Source of the DNA: Bacteroidales bacterium
GTDB lineage: Bacteria; Bacteroidota; Bacteroidia; Bacteroidales; NBLH01
Assembly (NCBI GenBank): GCA_016937695.1
Contig: JAFGWC010000054.1
Location: forward strand, 1 to 62,833
Reading direction: 5' to 3'
Length of the DNA: 62,833 bases
Within the stretch, counting starts at the first letter, position 1, and every line of letters starts with the position of its first letter. Below the pieces are notes generated by a model, which was given only the letters and a program-made list of their open reading frames with translations, was not told the DNA's origin and ran no database searches. Shown one piece after another: positions 15,141 through 24,936 of this stretch. A program made the position numbers and the translations under genes.

Positions 15141-15499
15141 TGCTTTTATTTTTAAGTCAACTATTTTTTGTAAACGGCTAAATTATTAAATAAATTTAAA
15201 GATATTATTTATTTGAATATGAAATGTTCATAAAAATAAAATATCTATTTCAAAAGTAATACTTATTAGACTAATAATTAAGAAATACTCTAAAAATAAG
15301 AGTTTAAACATTAAAGTAGTATCTTGCTAATAATCTGCATTTTAAAAATCTATTTTAATGCATTATCTAAAAAAAATAAATATAAAATATATTTTAAAAA
15401 TTTTAAATAAATCTATTTTTTTAACTTTGCACAAATATTTCAAAAAAATGCCCAAATTATTTAATAGTAATTTAAATAATACAAATAGTAATTATCATT
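15141..15499. other. Divergent promoter region between pepA and mqnC
   Basis: These 359 bases hold no gene. A TACTTTTG box on the minus strand (15251-15258) suits pepA, and TAACTTTG on the plus strand (15422-15429) suits mqnC, leaving a leader of about 65 nt. I see no riboswitch-like fold. Confidence 0.5.
15422..15429 (+). promoter_or_regulatory. -7 box of mqnC
   Basis: TAACTTTG matches the Bacteroidota TAnnTTTG -7 consensus, 70 bp before the ATG. No clear TTG lies 17-23 bp upstream. Confidence 0.5.
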
Positions 15500-16621
15500 A
15501 TGAACATAAATAATTTATTTAATAAAGCACTTAAACAAGAATTTTTAAATCAAGAAGAAGGTTTATTTTTATATGAAAAAGTAGCTGTTTCTGATTTAAT
15601 GTGGCTTGCTAATGAACTAAAAACAAGGATTTTAAAAGAAAGCAAAAATAAAGTTGGCTGGATAATAGACAGAAATGTAAACATAACTAATGTTTGTATT
15701 GCACAATGCAAATTTTGTAATTTTTATAGACGTCCAGGAGATCCGGATATATATATAACTTCAACCGAAGAATATATTGAGAAAATTGAAGTCTTAAAAA
15801 ACTTTGGTGGAAATCAACTTTTGTTACAAGGCGGCTTACATCCCAAATTAGGATTAAAATTTTATTCCGATTTGTTTAAAGAACTAAAAAAACTATATCC
15901 TGATTTAAAATTACATGCACTTGGCCCTGCAGAAATTGCTCATATTGCAAGAATTGAAAAAATCAGTTATAGAGAAGTTTTACTTTCATTAATAGCCTCA
16001 GGATTAGATAGTTTACCTGGTGCTGGTGCAGAAATTTTAACCGACAGAGTTAGAAACATCGTATCAAAAGGAAAATGCAATTCACAGCAATGGTTAGATG
16101 TTATGTATCAAGCACATAAGCTAAATTTAACAACATCAGCAACAATGATGTTCGGCCATATTGAAACAAATGCTGAAAGAATTGAACATCTTATTAAAAT
16201 AAGAGATTTACAGGCTAAGAAACCTGAAAATTCTGTTGGATTTATTTCTTTTATCCCTTGGCCTTTTCAAGATGAAGGAACAAATTTGAACTTGGAACTT
16301 GGAATAAAAAATACAATTAAAGCTGAAGAATATATTAAAACAATAGCCCTAAGCAGAATTATGCTGCCAAATATTACAAATATTCAAGCATCGTGGTTAA
16401 CTGTTGGTAAAGATGTTGCTAAAATTTGTCTACATGCCGGCGCAAATGATTTTGGCTCAATAATGATTGAAGAAAATGTAGTTTCGGCTGCTGGTGCAAA
16501 TTATCAATTTGACTCAAACGGAATACAAGAAGCTATAAAGGAAGCTGGTTTTGAGCCTTATTTAAGAGATCAGAATTATAACAAAGCTAAAAAACCGGTA
16601 AATGTTGAAATTTTAGGATAA
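15500..16621 (+). CDS. mqnC: Cyclic dehypoxanthinyl futalosine synthase MqnC
   Basis: This 373-residue radical SAM enzyme has the cluster motif Cys66-x3-Cys70-x2-Cys73 (VCIAQCKFCNFYR), the glycine strand LLLQGGLHP, and the MqnC-typical GLDSLPGAGAEILTDRVR and ATMMFGHIE. MqnC closes the ring of dehypoxanthine futalosine to the cyclic form in the futalosine route to menaquinone. Its presence means that menaquinone is probably made this way and not by the classical Men route. Related MqnE and CofH lack the GAGAEIL context, so MqnC is the best call. No other mqn gene is in the window. Confidence 0.95.
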   Translation: MNINNLFNKALKQEFLNQEEGLFLYEKVAVSDLMWLANELKTRILKESKNKVGWIIDRNVNITNVCIAQCKFCNFYRRPGDPDIYITSTEEYIEKIEVLKNFGGNQLLLQGGLHPKLGLKFYSDLFKELKKLYPDLKLHALGPAEIAHIARIEKISYREVLLSLIASGLDSLPGAGAEILTDRVRNIVSKGKCNSQQWLDVMYQAHKLNLTTSATMMFGHIETNAERIEHLIKIRDLQAKKPENSVGFISFIPWPFQDEGTNLNLELGIKNTIKAEEYIKTIALSRIMLPNITNIQASWLTVGKDVAKICLHAGANDFGSIMIEENVVSAAGANYQFDSNGIQEAIKEAGFEPYLRDQNYNKAKKPVNVEILG

Positions 16622-16857
16622 ACTGTAATTAAATTTAATAAATTCAACTCTGTTTTTAAATTCTGGCAAATTCTTTGAGTTATAAAAATATCGGTATATA
16701 AAATTTATTTTTTGATTGAAAAAATATTGCTAACTTTAGTTGCTTTTTGTAAAGTAAAATATAAGTTTAATCTTTTAAAACTGATTATAAATTAGCTTCT
16801 TAAAACATACATTTAAAACTGTTTAATTGCTAAATATTTGTATATAATATCACCAAA

Positions 16858-19218
16858 ATGAAAATCCGTGCAAAAATATTTTTATTTATTTTTATAAGTT
16901 CATTTATAGTGTTTGCTATTGTAATTGGTGTAATTGTTTTTAGATATAAAAATTACGCAATAAAAGATGCAAAAAAAATAGCAACTACATATGCATATAA
17001 CGCTGCTAATCAAGTAAAATCTGCATTAGAACACGATATTGGTGTAAGTAAAACATTATCACTTAGCTTTCTGGGTTACGACAATATTCCATCTGTTTTA
17101 AGAAAAAGTGCATATAATGATATGCTAAAAAATGTGCTTATTGGCCATCCTGAATATTTATCAGTTTGGATGTCATGGGAACTTCAATACGTAAAAAAAG
17201 GCTATAATAAACCATACGGACGAGAAAGAACAGCAACTCTAAAAGAATCTGGCAATATAACTTTTTATGTAGATACAGTTGAAACAGATGGCGATAATCT
17301 TGGCAGCCTTTACTACAAACAAAAAATTACCGGAGACGATCTTTTAACCGATCCATATTATTATGTTTATTCCAAAACCGAAAATGCCGATTCTATTTTA
17401 GAAACAAGTATTGCAACTCCTATAATTAAAAATGGTGAATTTATTGGTATTTCAGGTATTGATATCACTTTAAACAGATTTCAAAACATAATTGAACAAA
17501 TAAAACCATTTAAAGACAGTTATGCATTTTTAATCTCAAACAACGGCGTAATTGTTTCATATCCTAATGAAGAACATAACGGCGATAGTTTAATTAAAAT
17601 ATATCCGCAATTTAAAGAATTAAATACATTAGAGAAAATAAGAGAGGGCAGAACCTTTTCTTTTAATTTTAATGATAGTTTAAATTATTCAAACTTTGTA
17701 ACATTTGCACCAATTAAAGTTGGACGAACAAAAACACCATGGTCGATGTGTTTAATTGCGCCTTCTAAAATTGTTGAAGAAGAAGCTTTATCAAACTTTA
17801 ATATTTCGCTGCTTATAGGTTTTATAGGTATTCTGATTTTCTCTCTTTTCACATTATTTATAGCACAAAGAATAACATCTCCTCTTCATCAAAGTACATT
17901 GATACTTAAGGATTTAGATAAAGGAATAATAGATTTTTCAAAAAAATTAAAAGTACGTTCAAAAGATGAACTTGCAGAAATGGGTAATTCATTAAATAAA
18001 CTAATGGATACTTTAAGCAATACTGCAAATTTTGCTAAAAAAGTAGGACAAGGAGATTTTACAGCTAAATACACAGCTTTAAGTAAACACGATGTTCTTG
18101 GAAATGCATTAATTGACATGCAAAATAATTTACAAAAATCTCAGGAACAGGAAGATATAAGAATTTTAGAACAAAAAAAATCTACTTGGGCACAAGAAGG
18201 TATTTCAATTCTAGGAGAAACTCTAAGAAAAAGTACCGATGATTATCAAGTATATTTGTTTAATATCATCAGTACTGTTGTTAATTATTTAAATGCCGAT
18301 CAAGGAGGAATTTTTATTTATTACAACAATAAAGACGAAGCTCCTTATTTAGAGCTAGTTACAGCTTATGCTTATGATAAAAAGAAAGCTTTAAACTTAA
18401 AAGTTGAACCGGGTGAAAGTCTTGTTGGAAGATGTTTTAAAGAAAAAGAACTAATTTATTTAAATGATATTCCGGAAGGCTATACATTTATTTCTTCAGG
18501 ACTAGGTGAACATGAACCTAAAAGTTTAGTGCTTTTGCCTCTTATATTTGAAAATGAGGTTTTTGGAGTCATTGAAATTGCTTCTTTTAACGAAATTCTT
18601 GATTTCGAATTTGAATTTTTAAGAAATGCAGGAGAACGAATTGCCTCTTCAATTTCAGTTTTACAAAAAACAATAGAAACCAGAAAACTTCTTGAACAAT
18701 CGCAAATTCAATCTGAAAAATTACAAGATAGAGAAAAAGCTTTGCAAGACAACCTTATAAATCTGCAAAAAGCACAAGAAGAAGCAGCAACACGAGAAAA
18801 AGAAACAGCCGGTATTATTGATGCAATTTCTGCAATGGCATCTGTTGTTTGGTACGATTTAGAAGGCAAAATTATAAATATTATCGACCCTAATCTTGAA
18901 GATGCAGGTTTATCTGCCAAAGAAATGATAGGACATTTTCAATCGGAATTTGCACCGGAAACAGAATCAGACCCAAAAGGATATAAAAGATTTTGGAACG
19001 ACCTTAATGCCGGAAAGACTAAAGAACGATTATTTAAAACAGAAACAAGCAAAGGAACTCTCTGGATTTCAGAAACTTACGTGCCAATTAAAGACGTTTC
19101 GGGTAATCCGGATAAAGTCATTAATATTGGTTTTAATATCACGAAACAAAAAGAGCTTGAAAAAGAAATATATAATTTACAAAAAGAACTAAAAGAATTA
19201 AAAGATAAATTTTCCTAG
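16858..19218 (+). CDS. Membrane sensor protein: dCache-HAMP-GAF-PAS without output domain
   Basis: The 786-residue protein has a membrane helix at about 7-28, a large periplasmic double Cache (PDC) sensor (about 35-300; typical VWMSWELQYV, DPYYYVYSKT, ISGIDITLNRF, YAFLISNNGVIVSYP), a second helix at about 313-334, a HAMP-like linker to about 420, a GAF domain (about 440-600; LVGRCFKEKELIYLNDIP and LVLLPLIFENEVFGVIEIAS), a coiled coil and a C-terminal PAS domain (about 655-770). It has no histidine kinase, cyclase, GGDEF/EAL or chemotaxis signalling domain after the PAS. It may work through partners. The small gene after it (19374) is not an obvious partner. Confidence 0.88.
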   Translation: MKIRAKIFLFIFISSFIVFAIVIGVIVFRYKNYAIKDAKKIATTYAYNAANQVKSALEHDIGVSKTLSLSFLGYDNIPSVLRKSAYNDMLKNVLIGHPEYLSVWMSWELQYVKKGYNKPYGRERTATLKESGNITFYVDTVETDGDNLGSLYYKQKITGDDLLTDPYYYVYSKTENADSILETSIATPIIKNGEFIGISGIDITLNRFQNIIEQIKPFKDSYAFLISNNGVIVSYPNEEHNGDSLIKIYPQFKELNTLEKIREGRTFSFNFNDSLNYSNFVTFAPIKVGRTKTPWSMCLIAPSKIVEEEALSNFNISLLIGFIGILIFSLFTLFIAQRITSPLHQSTLILKDLDKGIIDFSKKLKVRSKDELAEMGNSLNKLMDTLSNTANFAKKVGQGDFTAKYTALSKHDVLGNALIDMQNNLQKSQEQEDIRILEQKKSTWAQEGISILGETLRKSTDDYQVYLFNIISTVVNYLNADQGGIFIYYNNKDEAPYLELVTAYAYDKKKALNLKVEPGESLVGRCFKEKELIYLNDIPEGYTFISSGLGEHEPKSLVLLPLIFENEVFGVIEIASFNEILDFEFEFLRNAGERIASSISVLQKTIETRKLLEQSQIQSEKLQDREKALQDNLINLQKAQEEAATREKETAGIIDAISAMASVVWYDLEGKIINIIDPNLEDAGLSAKEMIGHFQSEFAPETESDPKGYKRFWNDLNAGKTKERLFKTETSKGTLWISETYVPIKDVSGNPDKVINIGFNITKQKELEKEIYNLQKELKELKDKFS

Positions 19219-19325
19219 AAATTAATCTGAAAAATCTTCAACTATAATAATTCTTCAATTTGGAAAAAAATTATCCTCAGATAAAAATAAATTAACTTTT
19301 CAGATATAAGTTTATATTTTATTAA

Positions 19326-19333
19326 GTAACTTT
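19326..19333 (+). promoter_or_regulatory. -7 box that fixes the start of the next small gene
   Basis: TAACTTTG fits TAnnTTTG. An upstream in-frame ATG at 19332 overlaps this box, so the gene should start at the later ATG (19374), which also opens with a proper hydrophobic segment. Confidence 0.5.
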
Positions 19334-19373
19334 GTTACTAAATAAATTCGAGACGTTTGTAAATTTAAAATTT

Positions 19374-19733
19374 ATGAAGCTTTTCAAAAAAATAATTATT
19401 GCAACAGGCACTTTGTTCGGGCTTGCTTTATCTTTATCTCTTCTACAAAGAAAAACCTTATTACTTGCAGGAAAAATTGAATTTTTAGATGATATAAAAT
19501 TTGAAGATTTAAAAGAATTGACCTTAAAAAAAGATTATACCATCAGAAAAGTAAGCGGGAATAACGAAGGCTTCAAAATTTATAGAAACAATCAAGTTTT
19601 TTTTGAAACATCAGAAAAAAATTCTCTATCTGCCTTTGGATTACATTTATCATCAGCTACTTATAAAGTTGCTCCTATTTCTAGAAGTAAAAAATCAGAT
19701 TCTTCAGTTATTATTGAGTTAGTTGAAGAATAA
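19374..19733 (+). CDS. Small membrane-anchored protein, unknown function
   Basis: From ATG 19374 the product has 119 residues. It begins with a basic and hydrophobic segment (MKLFKKIIIATGTLFGLALSLSLL) that is either an uncleaved signal anchor or a signal peptide, followed by a mixed alpha/beta soluble part with IKFEDLKELTLKKDYTIRK and a polar Ser-rich end (ISRSKKSDSSVIIELVEE). I recognise no family. It follows the sensor gene by 155 bp and has its own likely promoter. Confidence 0.6.
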   Translation: MKLFKKIIIATGTLFGLALSLSLLQRKTLLLAGKIEFLDDIKFEDLKELTLKKDYTIRKVSGNNEGFKIYRNNQVFFETSEKNSLSAFGLHLSSATYKVAPISRSKKSDSSVIIELVEE

Positions 19734-19738
19734 AAAAG

Positions 19739-19779
19739 TTACCTGACAATTTTTTATTAATTCAAAAATCATCAGGTAA
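19739..19779. terminator. Bidirectional terminator between convergent genes
   Basis: TTACCTGA (19739-19746) pairs with TCAGGTAA (19772-19779); A runs on the left and T runs inside and after the stem suit both directions. It lies between the plus-strand small gene and the minus-strand nuclease gene. Confidence 0.65.
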
Positions 19780-19792
19780 TTTTAATAAAATA

Positions 19793-22700
19793 CTATTCAA
19801 TTATTATCAATCTACTTCCTAAAACTTCTTTTGATTCAAACTTAACAACATAAACTCCTGAATCTAAATAATTTAAATCAATAGTTGAAGATTCGTTAAG
19901 CTTATACGATTCTATAAATAAACCTGTTGTTGTATAAATTTTCACTATTGCATCAGAATAATTAAAATAATTACTGATATTAATTATTCCATCAGATGGA
20001 TTTGGATAAATTGAAAATACTGATTTTGAAATATCATTTACAGATGTGCTTCCATCACTTACACTTATTGTTTTTGACACAACAGCAGCATTATACTTAT
20101 CGTTTCCGTTTTGATAGGCTTCAACAGTTATATTTCCGGTACTGGTAAAATAAAGTTGATTTCCTGAAATTGTTCCTGTTCCGGATGTAATTCTAAAACT
20201 AACAGTTAAACCCGATGATGAACTTGCAGCTAATTCAACATTTCCTTCAGAAAGTTCAATTTCTGATTGCAAATTAAATGTAATAGTTTGAGAACCTTTA
20301 ACAACATCAAATTCTTTTTGATCGCTTGCAGCTAATGTTGTGCTATTTCCTGAGTTATAAGCTTTTACAACTACAGTTCCTAAATCATTAACAGTTAAAA
20401 CATTACCAATTAAAGTTGCAGGTCCGCTTACAATTTCATATTCCAAAGGCAAATCTTCTGATGATTCTGCATTTACCATAAATGGTGCAGAACCATATCC
20501 TTTATCAGAAATATTTTCAATTTTAACAATTTGCCCATTAAAATTTTCTTCATCAAGTTTTAAACGCAATAAAATCGGATTATGGTCAGAATAACTTGTA
20601 GAACCAATAGACCAATTATTTGTTAACGATTGGTGCTCAAAATACAATTCGTTTGATAAAGAAATATGATCAATTGAAGCTCCTGCAGCACGTAGATAAT
20701 CTTCATTTGCATTTTCCCACCATGTAATATACGGACTATCGCCGCCCGACATGCTTCCAATGTAATAATCATTATAATCGCCAAGCACTATAACATTCTC
20801 ATTATCAAAGTTTTCGTCTAATTCTGCTTTTAAAAATAAAGCGTCCGCAACTTTCCTATCTTTACTATCAGAACAGCATTTTGTATGAATATTTATAAAG
20901 TCTAAAGGAACTGTAATGCCATCAATTGTAACATCAGCCTGAAGCAAAAATGGTAAGCGACCGGATGCCCAAAATGTTGATGCTGTTCCCGTGTATCCTT
21001 CAATATAAGTTACACTTGAATTAGGATATAAATCTGAAAACATTGATTCTGATTGCACATTTGCAAAATTAGCTGTTTTGTATATATAGCAAACACGTTG
21101 TGCCGGCCAAGTATTTGAAGGTGTTTGAAAATCAAGTGAAAAACGAGGTCCAAATACGCCTGTATAAGTTCCTTCACCTGCCTGATTATTTAACGCTTCT
21201 ACTAAAGGCGCTAGAAAATCTCCGTTTACATTATCTACAATAACTTCTTGCAAGGCATAAATATCTGCATCTAGGTTTAAAATTGTTGTAGCAACACTTG
21301 CCAGTTTTGCATCCCAATTTGGATAACTTTTTTCTGATATCCCAAAATATTCCAGATTCCATGTTACTATATCTAAAGTTTCTTCTCTTGATAAAGAACT
21401 TGCATCAGTTGGAAAATTAGAATTTTCAGCTACTGTAATATCAACAATTAAATTGGTGACATTTGTTGTGCTGTGCGAAATGCTACCTGTAAATTCACCT
21501 AAATAATTTTCAATTGGTCTATATCTTACAAACACCTGTTTATCAGTAGCTTCGCCTTGATTTATTGTTACTGATGTTTGCCATAAAGCTTCATCTAAAG
21601 AAAGCTCAAAAGGTAATTCGGTTGTAATATTAATGTTACCTTCTAAATTTTCGCCTGAAACAGTGTAACTAATTGTAGCACTTGTGTTTCCTGCTTCGGT
21701 ATATTCAAAATTTAAGTTTGATGTGCTGCTCGAAATTTGTGCAATTGAATTAATTCCTTTCAGGCTTATATCATCTATATTAATACGAGAAGAAAATCCT
21801 GATGTTGAGCCACTTACATGCTTAAAAGCTAAATAATATGAACTTTCGCTAATATTCTGTAAATCAGTAGTATATTCTGCCCAGTTTTCTGCAAAAGAAA
21901 CATCTTCAATTTTAGTCCAGTTAGCATCATTTGGATTTCCTGAACCAATATAATCAGTAGAATAAAACAATTCGATAGTGCTTCCTGAATATGTCCACTC
22001 CATCCAGTAATTTAATTTTATATCAGAATATGAAGAAATATCAAATTGTGGACTTATAAGCCAATCTTCGCTATTTGCATCTGCTTGATAATTATTAATT
22101 GCTATTGCAACTCCACCGCCATATCCATAAACATCGCAAGTCCAGTCTTTGTTGCTGCTTACGCTATATTTTGTCCAATCTGGCGCACAATTTGTTTCAA
22201 AATTTTGAGTATAAATATCAACAGGTATTAATAGTGGATTTCCTTCGGTTCCTGAAACTGTTAAATTTGCAAGATTTGTTCCACTATAATGTTCTATAAT
22301 TCCATTAACTTCTTCACCAACAGCTGATTCCGGTGCAAATCTCACATAAATTGTTGTAGATTCAAGATTTCCATCTGTTACATTTAATTCAAGATGTTTA
22401 ACAAAATCAATATCGTTTAATGATATTTCAAAATGCTCAGGTGCATCAATATTTAAAGTTTCATCAAGTTCTGTTCCTTCAACAAGGTATGTTTTTGATT
22501 CGGAAACCGTGCCGTATTGAACAACAGGAAAAGCATCAATACTTGTAAGTTTTATGCCCGAACTTGTGCTTCCGGGCCAAGCAAGTCCTTGTTTATCGCC
22601 CCAAATATAATCTACTAGATTTGGATTATCAATAAACGGATTTCTATTATTTTGCCAATCATAAACCACATTATTCCTGCGCATTTCAAAATCATCAGGT

Positions 22701-23428
22701 GCATCTAATTTATCCCATTGAAGCAAAGCTGTTAAATCACCAATGATTTGTCCGTCTTGATCGCCGGCAGCAAGACTAAGTGCGTCGTATCTTATTTCCA
22801 TATAAAAAAGAGCACGTGCCACATCGCCTTTTGCACTAAGCGGCGGTTCGTAAAAATAACTATTTTTTGTTCGTGGTCCGCTAACATTACCGAAATCTAA
22901 ATTTCCACGATTACTGTTTTCACCTACAAAAGAAGCTCTAAGATGATGCGCATCTCCGTGAGCATGAGTTATTTGCGATGAACTTGTAGAAAAATAAACA
23001 TCTTTTCCATCAGAGCTTGTGCTTGTTCCATCTGCAAATCCGCCACGCGTTTGCGGGAATATGTGCTCTCTGTTCCAACCTGTACTTCCGCCTGTATTTT
23101 GTTCTGATTTATCTATACCTGATTCTATGTATATTTGCCAAACTTGATTTGTATTTGCCGGATTTTCATCTGCTTCTCTCAGCATTAACCAAACATCGCC
23201 ATAATTCTGTCCTTTTGTTGTTGAGTTTACCACGATGTTTTTCAGCGCATTACGAAGCTCTGTGCCGCTCAAACCAATTAATTGGCTATAATAATCGCTT
23301 GAGGCTGTGGATTGTACATTTCCATAGGTTGGATTTGAAGGCGTTCCTATTTGTGCCTGGATAGAATATGCTACAAACAATATTAAAAATGTAAAATATT
23401 GTCTGTATTTTATTTTTTTTTGTATCAT
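19793..23428 (-). CDS. T9SS-secreted double nuclease: EndA-type domain plus EEP-type domain
   Basis: The 1211-residue protein has a signal peptide (ends near IQAQ), an endonuclease I/EndA-like His-metal nuclease (about 40-300: GWNREHIFPQ near 118, GDAHHLRAS near 158, NRGNLDFG near 171), a choice-of-anchor-type beta domain (about 400-560), Ig-like linkers, and a full endonuclease/exonuclease/phosphatase domain (about 680-955: TWNLEYFG, YALQEV, FINIHTK, VLGDYNDY, SIDHISL, SDHNPILL). Two more beta domains and a T9SS type A sorting domain (SVFSIYPNPSDGIINIS to the end) follow. All catalytic motifs of both nuclease folds appear intact. It should act outside the cell on nucleic acids. It lies downstream of the TonB receptor and lipoprotein genes in the same direction, behind a hairpin at 23522-23555. 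Confidence 0.92.
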   Translation of the reverse strand: MIQKKIKYRQYFTFLILFVAYSIQAQIGTPSNPTYGNVQSTASSDYYSQLIGLSGTELRNALKNIVVNSTTKGQNYGDVWLMLREADENPANTNQVWQIYIESGIDKSEQNTGGSTGWNREHIFPQTRGGFADGTSTSSDGKDVYFSTSSSQITHAHGDAHHLRASFVGENSNRGNLDFGNVSGPRTKNSYFYEPPLSAKGDVARALFYMEIRYDALSLAAGDQDGQIIGDLTALLQWDKLDAPDDFEMRRNNVVYDWQNNRNPFIDNPNLVDYIWGDKQGLAWPGSTSSGIKLTSIDAFPVVQYGTVSESKTYLVEGTELDETLNIDAPEHFEISLNDIDFVKHLELNVTDGNLESTTIYVRFAPESAVGEEVNGIIEHYSGTNLANLTVSGTEGNPLLIPVDIYTQNFETNCAPDWTKYSVSSNKDWTCDVYGYGGGVAIAINNYQADANSEDWLISPQFDISSYSDIKLNYWMEWTYSGSTIELFYSTDYIGSGNPNDANWTKIEDVSFAENWAEYTTDLQNISESSYYLAFKHVSGSTSGFSSRINIDDISLKGINSIAQISSSTSNLNFEYTEAGNTSATISYTVSGENLEGNINITTELPFELSLDEALWQTSVTINQGEATDKQVFVRYRPIENYLGEFTGSISHSTTNVTNLIVDITVAENSNFPTDASSLSREETLDIVTWNLEYFGISEKSYPNWDAKLASVATTILNLDADIYALQEVIVDNVNGDFLAPLVEALNNQAGEGTYTGVFGPRFSLDFQTPSNTWPAQRVCYIYKTANFANVQSESMFSDLYPNSSVTYIEGYTGTASTFWASGRLPFLLQADVTIDGITVPLDFINIHTKCCSDSKDRKVADALFLKAELDENFDNENVIVLGDYNDYYIGSMSGGDSPYITWWENANEDYLRAAGASIDHISLSNELYFEHQSLTNNWSIGSTSYSDHNPILLRLKLDEENFNGQIVKIENISDKGYGSAPFMVNAESSEDLPLEYEIVSGPATLIGNVLTVNDLGTVVVKAYNSGNSTTLAASDQKEFDVVKGSQTITFNLQSEIELSEGNVELAASSSSGLTVSFRITSGTGTISGNQLYFTSTGNITVEAYQNGNDKYNAAVVSKTISVSDGSTSVNDISKSVFSIYPNPSDGIINISNYFNYSDAIVKIYTTTGLFIESYKLNESSTIDLNYLDSGVYVVKFESKEVLGSRLIIIE

Positions 23429-23521
23429 TTTATCTAAAATTTGTTATCTAAAGTTTGTTCTTTAGTGCAGCTTTTGTTTTTAGTATTTTAAAGTTAAACA
23501 AAAAAGAAGGGATTAAATGCT

Positions 23522-23555
23522 AAAAAAGTGAAGAGCAATTGCCCTTCACTTTTTT
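23522..23555 (-). terminator. Hairpin between the lipoprotein and nuclease genes
   Basis: AAAAAAGTGAAG (23522-23533) pairs with 23544-23555 around an inner GCAATTGC palindrome. The long stem with flanking A and T runs looks like a terminator on either strand. It would reduce or end transcription from the TonB receptor genes before the nuclease gene starts at 23428. Confidence 0.75.
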
Positions 23556-23578
23556 TAATTTAATGTATTAATAATTTA

Positions 23579-24925
23579 TTAATTTTCAGTTGGTCCTTCA
23601 ACAAGAGTAAACACGCCATTAGCAGTACATTGATATTTTACAGTATAGTAAATATATTTACCACTACCATGATAAGTAGTATAGTTAACTGTATAATAAA
23701 CATCTGCACCGTTTACTGAAGGAACAGCATCAGGATATTTTGCTTGAAGCAAAAAATTAATACCTTCAACAACTCTTTCGTCCATTAATGCTAATCCATC
23801 TTCTTCTGTCATGTCAGCAGGGAAGTTAGTTGGATCATAATTTTGTCGATTGTATAATTGGAAATCAAAGTTGCCATAATAACCACTTGCTCCATAATAA
23901 AATTCAGCAGTTCCGTAGCCATCTAAATACTCAGCTCCAATATTAGCAGCAACATAGCTTACAATAATAGCATAATCAGATTTTTGCATTGTAAATTCTA
24001 CAGAAGGATCGAATTTCCATTCAGAATCTAAAAATAAATATTGTTCTGTTTTTTCAATTTTTTCTGTTGTACTAGACCAGCTTGAGCCATTAAAATAATA
24101 TTCCTGAATATTAGCTAGAGTTGATCCACTATAATATTTATAAGCAACAGATTGAATATCACCAGTTTTAGCTGAAGGATACTTTGTTAATAACCATAAA
24201 GGTAAATAGTAATCAGGATCTATACTTGATGAAAAGTTGTTGTATTGCCCAGGTTTATTAGTACCTTCTCCCATATCATCATAGTCGCCGGTTTGTAAAT
24301 ACAAACCTGTGGTTCCATAATCCCAAGTTGTTCCATTAAAAGTATAATTATCAGCATATTCAGGGCTAGCACCACCATAATATTTATAAACAATAACATA
24401 CTCCTCACCTTCAACTGCGGCAGGATATTTCGTTAGTAACCAATCCGGTAACCACTCATATGAAATTACATCTGCTGAAAAGTTATTATACTCTCCAGGT
24501 TCTAATGTTCCAGTTCCCATATCATCATAATCTGCAGTAGCAAGAGAATACAAAGTTAGATTAGTTGAAGGTAAATAATCAGGATTAATAGCATAGTTAA
24601 AAGTAACTATACAAGCAGCTCCATTATCAAAAGAATTATATTCTTTCATTAAAAAGTAAGGTATAAATACAGATGATGGTGCAGTTTCTGAAAAGTATTT
24701 ATTACTTCCAACACTATTAACAATAACTGAATCTTCGTGAGAAACAGCATCTTTAATAGCCAAGCTTGTAATTGTACCATAATCAGCATCAGCTAAAGTT
24801 ACAGATGTAACATCAATATAAGGAGCATGTATATTATCTTCCATGCCCTCAAACTGATCGTTGTATTTTTCGCAAGCAGTAAATAAAGTAGCTACTGCCA
24901 TAAGCGCTAATAATATTTTTTTCAT
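23579..24925 (-). CDS. Surface lipoprotein with internal repeat, partner of TonB receptor
   Basis: The 448-residue product has a lipoprotein signal (LFTAC, Cys18) followed by acidic residues, often seen on surface-exposed Bacteroidota lipoproteins. Residues about 128-195 and 217-290 are two copies of one unit (DYDDMGxGTxxPGxYNNFS, then LPxWLLTKYPxA and YKYYxG). A C-terminal part has Tyr-rich beta-like sequence (YYTVNYTTYHGSGKYIYYTVKY). It begins 11 bp after the TonB receptor gene, so the two are surely one operon. It may bind the ligand that the receptor imports, as SusD-type lipoproteins do, but it is not SusD-like in sequence. I do not recognise the family. Confidence 0.8.
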   Translation of the reverse strand: MKKILLALMAVATLFTACEKYNDQFEGMEDNIHAPYIDVTSVTLADADYGTITSLAIKDAVSHEDSVIVNSVGSNKYFSETAPSSVFIPYFLMKEYNSFDNGAACIVTFNYAINPDYLPSTNLTLYSLATADYDDMGTGTLEPGEYNNFSADVISYEWLPDWLLTKYPAAVEGEEYVIVYKYYGGASPEYADNYTFNGTTWDYGTTGLYLQTGDYDDMGEGTNKPGQYNNFSSSIDPDYYLPLWLLTKYPSAKTGDIQSVAYKYYSGSTLANIQEYYFNGSSWSSTTEKIEKTEQYLFLDSEWKFDPSVEFTMQKSDYAIIVSYVAANIGAEYLDGYGTAEFYYGASGYYGNFDFQLYNRQNYDPTNFPADMTEEDGLALMDERVVEGINFLLQAKYPDAVPSVNGADVYYTVNYTTYHGSGKYIYYTVKYQCTANGVFTLVEGPTEN

Positions 24926-24936
24926 TTTATTATAAA

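Noticed and set aside
22046-23364. Plus-strand frames opposite the nuclease gene
   Set aside because: Shadows of a long gene with intact catalytic motifs; no start context or family match.
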